Below, in pieces: positions 62,180 to 64,000 of a stretch of 64,000 nt of DNA. The stretch spans positions 435,630,676-435,694,675 of the forward strand of contig NC_058521.1 of NCBI RefSeq assembly GCF_904849725.1. Reading direction: 5' to 3'. The notes under the pieces are model-generated. The model worked only from the letters and a program-made list of their open reading frames with translations. It was not told the origin of the DNA and did no database searches. How positions within the stretch are numbered: the first letter of the stretch is position 1; each line of letters begins with the position of its first letter. Position numbers and translations under genes: made by a program. The stretch comes from Hordeum vulgare subsp. vulgare. Its lineage: Eukaryota; Streptophyta; Magnoliopsida; Poales; Poaceae.

Positions 62180-64000
62180 ATGCTAGTTATTATTTTGTGG
62201 ATTAATCTACTCGGAAAATTGCCTATTTACTCAACAATCCAAAAACCTAATGTCTGTAGGAATTTTTCGAGTAATGGTTTTGCTGCTGCACTGAAACCGG
62301 ATAAGTTTACCGGTACCTTTTTCAAGCGTTGGCAAACGAGAACCACCTTATGGCTCACGGCTATGAACGTGTTCTGGGTAGCCGGTGTCACTCCTACGGA
62401 AACTATCACTCCTGAACAGGAGAAGATGTTTAAGGAGGCCACCGTCCTATTCCTTGGAGCAGTCATTAGCGTGATCGGAGATAAGCTGGTTGATGCATAT
62501 TTACATATGCATGTTGCCAAGGACTTGTGGGAGGCGCTCGAATCTAAATTCGGGGCCACCGATGCTGGGAGTGAGATGTATGTTATGGAGCAGTTCCACG
62601 ATTACAAGATGGTTGACAACCGTTCTGTATTGGAACAAGCTCATGAGATAATATGCATAGCTAAGGAACTTGAGGTTCTTAAGTGCAATTTGCCGGGCAA
62701 GTTTGTCGCGGGCTGTATAATTGCTAAGCTCCCTAATTCCTGGAGGAACTTTGCTACTACTCTGAAACATCAGAGGCGTGAGTTCTCAGTAGAGGACATC
62801 ATCGGCCATCTGAGTGTTGAGCAGAACTCGAGAGCAAAGGACTCCAATGGAAAAGCGGTGGAAAGCTCTTCTGCTGCCAATATGGTACATCAGAGGAACT
62901 TCAATTCTCACAAGCCCAAGGGAAAGAACTCTGTCCAACAGAATACCGACTTCAAGAAGAAGGGGAAGAAGCCCTTCAAGAAGAATAAGAAGGGAGATGG
63001 CTGCTATACTTGTGGTTCAGAGGAACATTGGGCGAACAAATGCCCAAACAAGTACAAGAAGCCGGCGCAGGACTCCAAGTCTGCAAACATGATTGTGGGC
63101 AACAATGAAAGTGGTGCATCTGGGTACGGTAATTTACTTACTGTATTTACAGTTTGTCAGTCCACCGATTGGTGGGTGGACACGGGTGCAAATATTCATG
63201 TGTGTGCTGACTTGTCATTGTTCTCTTCTTATCAGGCCACCGGTCGCGGGTCCGTATTGATGGGGAATGGCGCGAGTGCTTCTGTTCTTGGTGTTGGCAC
63301 GGTCGATCTGAAGTTTACTTCGGGAAGGATCGTGCAGCTGAAGAACGTGCAGCATGTCCCCGCCATCAAGAAGAATCTCGTTAGTGGCTCCCTTCTGTGT
63401 AGAGAAGGGTTTAAGTTGGTGTTCGAGTCTAATAAAGTAGTAGTTACGAAATATGGACTTTTCGTTGGAAAAGGTTATGAATGCGGAGGTCTGTTCCGCC
63501 TTTCTCTAGCAGATTTTTGTAATAAAGTCGTGAACAATATTCATTCGAGTGTTAATGAATCTGAAGTTTGGCATTCACGTCTTTGTCACATAAGTTTCGG
63601 TGTTATGTCGCGGCTAGCAAAACTGAATTTAATCCCAACTTTCACTTTAGCCAAAGGTTCTAAGTGCCACTCGTGTGTGCAAGCAAAGCAACCTCGCAAG
63701 CCTCACAAGGCTGCAGAGGAGAGACACTTGGCACCATTAGAACTCATACATTCTGATCTTTGTGAGATGAATGGTGTGTTGACTAAAGGTGGAAAGAAAT
63801 ACTTCATGACATTGATAGATGATTCCACTAGATTTTGCTATGTGTATCTGTTAAATACTAAAGATGAGGCTCTACACTACTTTAAAATCTATAAGGCAGA
63901 AGTTGAGAATCAACTTGAAAAGAAAATTAAACGAGTCCGGTCTGATCGTGGTGGAGAGTACTTCTCAAACGAATTTGATTCATTTTGTGCGGAACACGGC
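62180..64000 (+). CDS. Copia Gag-PR-IN polyprotein ORF, long unit 6, cut by window edge
   Basis: The open frame starts at the same ATG as the other long units and is open for 607 codons to the last base of the window. CCHC from 63002, protease Asp 63179 and integrase Asp 63755 and 63944 are present. The integrase Glu and all of RT would lie beyond 64000. Confidence 0.8.
   Translation, partial: MLVIILWINLLGKLPIYSTIQKPNVCRNFSSNGFAAALKPDKFTGTFFKRWQTRTTLWLTAMNVFWVAGVTPTETITPEQEKMFKEATVLFLGAVISVIGDKLVDAYLHMHVAKDLWEALESKFGATDAGSEMYVMEQFHDYKMVDNRSVLEQAHEIICIAKELEVLKCNLPGKFVAGCIIAKLPNSWRNFATTLKHQRREFSVEDIIGHLSVEQNSRAKDSNGKAVESSSAANMVHQRNFNSHKPKGKNSVQQNTDFKKKGKKPFKKNKKGDGCYTCGSEEHWANKCPNKYKKPAQDSKSANMIVGNNESGASGYGNLLTVFTVCQSTDWWVDTGANIHVCADLSLFSSYQATGRGSVLMGNGASASVLGVGTVDLKFTSGRIVQLKNVQHVPAIKKNLVSGSLLCREGFKLVFESNKVVVTKYGLFVGKGYECGGLFRLSLADFCNKVVNNIHSSVNESEVWHSRLCHISFGVMSRLAKLNLIPTFTLAKGSKCHSCVQAKQPRKPHKAAEERHLAPLELIHSDLCEMNGVLTKGGKKYFMTLIDDSTRFCYVYLLNTKDEALHYFKIYKAEVENQLEKKIKRVRSDRGGEYFSNEFDSFCAEHG

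Larger units (their letters stand above)
11502..64000 (+). repeat. tandem array of Copia gag-pol fragments (retrotransposon-derived satellite)
   Basis: 52.5 kb of head-to-tail repeats, all plus strand, running off the right edge. Content: a partial unit (11502-12471), 23 units of 1,396 bp, five units of 3,520 bp and 1,821 bp of a sixth. Each unit goes from a Gag N-terminal region to the end of RT, then directly into the next Gag. The joint between RT (ending Tyr-Leu-Lys-Gly-Thr) and the Gag of the next unit has only about 130 bp of other sequence, so LTRs, primer-binding site, polypurine tract and RNase H are all absent. Both unit lengths leave remainder 1 on division by 3, so the reading phase rotates from unit to unit. 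Every unit also holds a perfect 8-bp inverted repeat ATGCATAT-TTAC-ATATGCAT (12785-12804 in the first full unit). The only base difference found is at 57779. Confidence 0.95.
44580..64000 (+). repeat. long-unit block: five x 3,520 bp plus part of a sixth
   Basis: Units start at 44580, 48100, 51620, 55140, 58660 and 62180. They share the first 409 bp and the last 987 bp with the short unit and hold 2,124 bp more, covering the rest of Gag, the zinc knuckle, protease and integrase. The change from short to long happens once, within the unit beginning 44580. The block continues beyond the window. Confidence 0.95.

Noticed and set aside
11502..64000. CRISPR array or other prokaryotic repeat system
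   Set aside because: The repeat unit is over 1 kb, has no short spacers, and encodes a Copia polyprotein; the sequence context is plant nuclear.
11502..64000. Series of complete, nested or tandem LTR retrotransposons
   Set aside because: No LTR, primer-binding site or polypurine tract is found between any two units; the RT-to-Gag joint is only about 130 bp.
12472..64000. One giant multi-domain gene read through all units
   Set aside because: Each unit ends in TAG followed by further stops, and the phase shifts by one base per unit, so no continuous frame exists.

Overview
The window is nuclear DNA of a grass, most likely Triticeae (wheat, barley, rye or a relative). The grounds are a left-hand element whose 1,826-bp LTR has the ends and layout of the BARE1/WIS/Angela Copia group, a Stowaway MITE of the common cereal type, and a GC-rich single-exon plant DUF761 gene. 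Nothing bacterial is present (no operons, tRNA/rRNA genes or CRISPR).

Layout. (1) 1-5062: the 3' half of a decayed BARE1/WIS/Angela-like retrotransposon: Gag tail, protease, integrase, RT, RNase H, polypurine tract and a full 3' LTR. It is broken by four nonsense codons and one frame change. (2) 5063-10968: no gene recognised. This part holds a degenerate 314-bp duplication, long AT-rich low-complexity arrays partly arranged as inverted arms around 6.85 kb, hairpin modules that look like remains of DNA transposons, a tRNA-like Pol III box A/B relic, a 327-bp element with inverted ends, and a Stowaway MITE. (3) 10969-11508: a DUF761-type host gene on the minus strand, cut at its start codon by the array. 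(4) 11502-64000 and beyond the right edge: a head-to-tail tandem array made from a different Copia element.

The array is the main discovery. It begins with a partial unit, then has 23 complete units of 1,396 bp, then five complete units of 3,520 bp and part of a sixth. The long unit carries an open 1,168-codon frame: Gag with a CCHC knuckle, protease, DD35E integrase and RT with YVDD. It has no LTR, primer-binding site, polypurine tract or RNase H. The short unit is the long unit minus 2,124 bp (exactly 708 codons), joined at a 5-bp ATGGA microhomology, so it keeps an open frame of 460 codons that fuses the N-terminus of Gag to RT. Consecutive frames are separated by 13 bp. The copies are almost perfectly identical; the only difference found is one silent A-to-C at 57779.

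Interpretation. The sequence shows a retrotransposon-derived satellite in two size classes in separate blocks, apparently young or strongly homogenised. The pol-to-gag junction without an LTR suggests descent from a circular or tandemly duplicated intermediate that lost RNase H, LTR and leader; this is inference. No single unit could be an autonomous LTR retrotransposon. An assembly artefact cannot be excluded from sequence alone and is the first thing to test.
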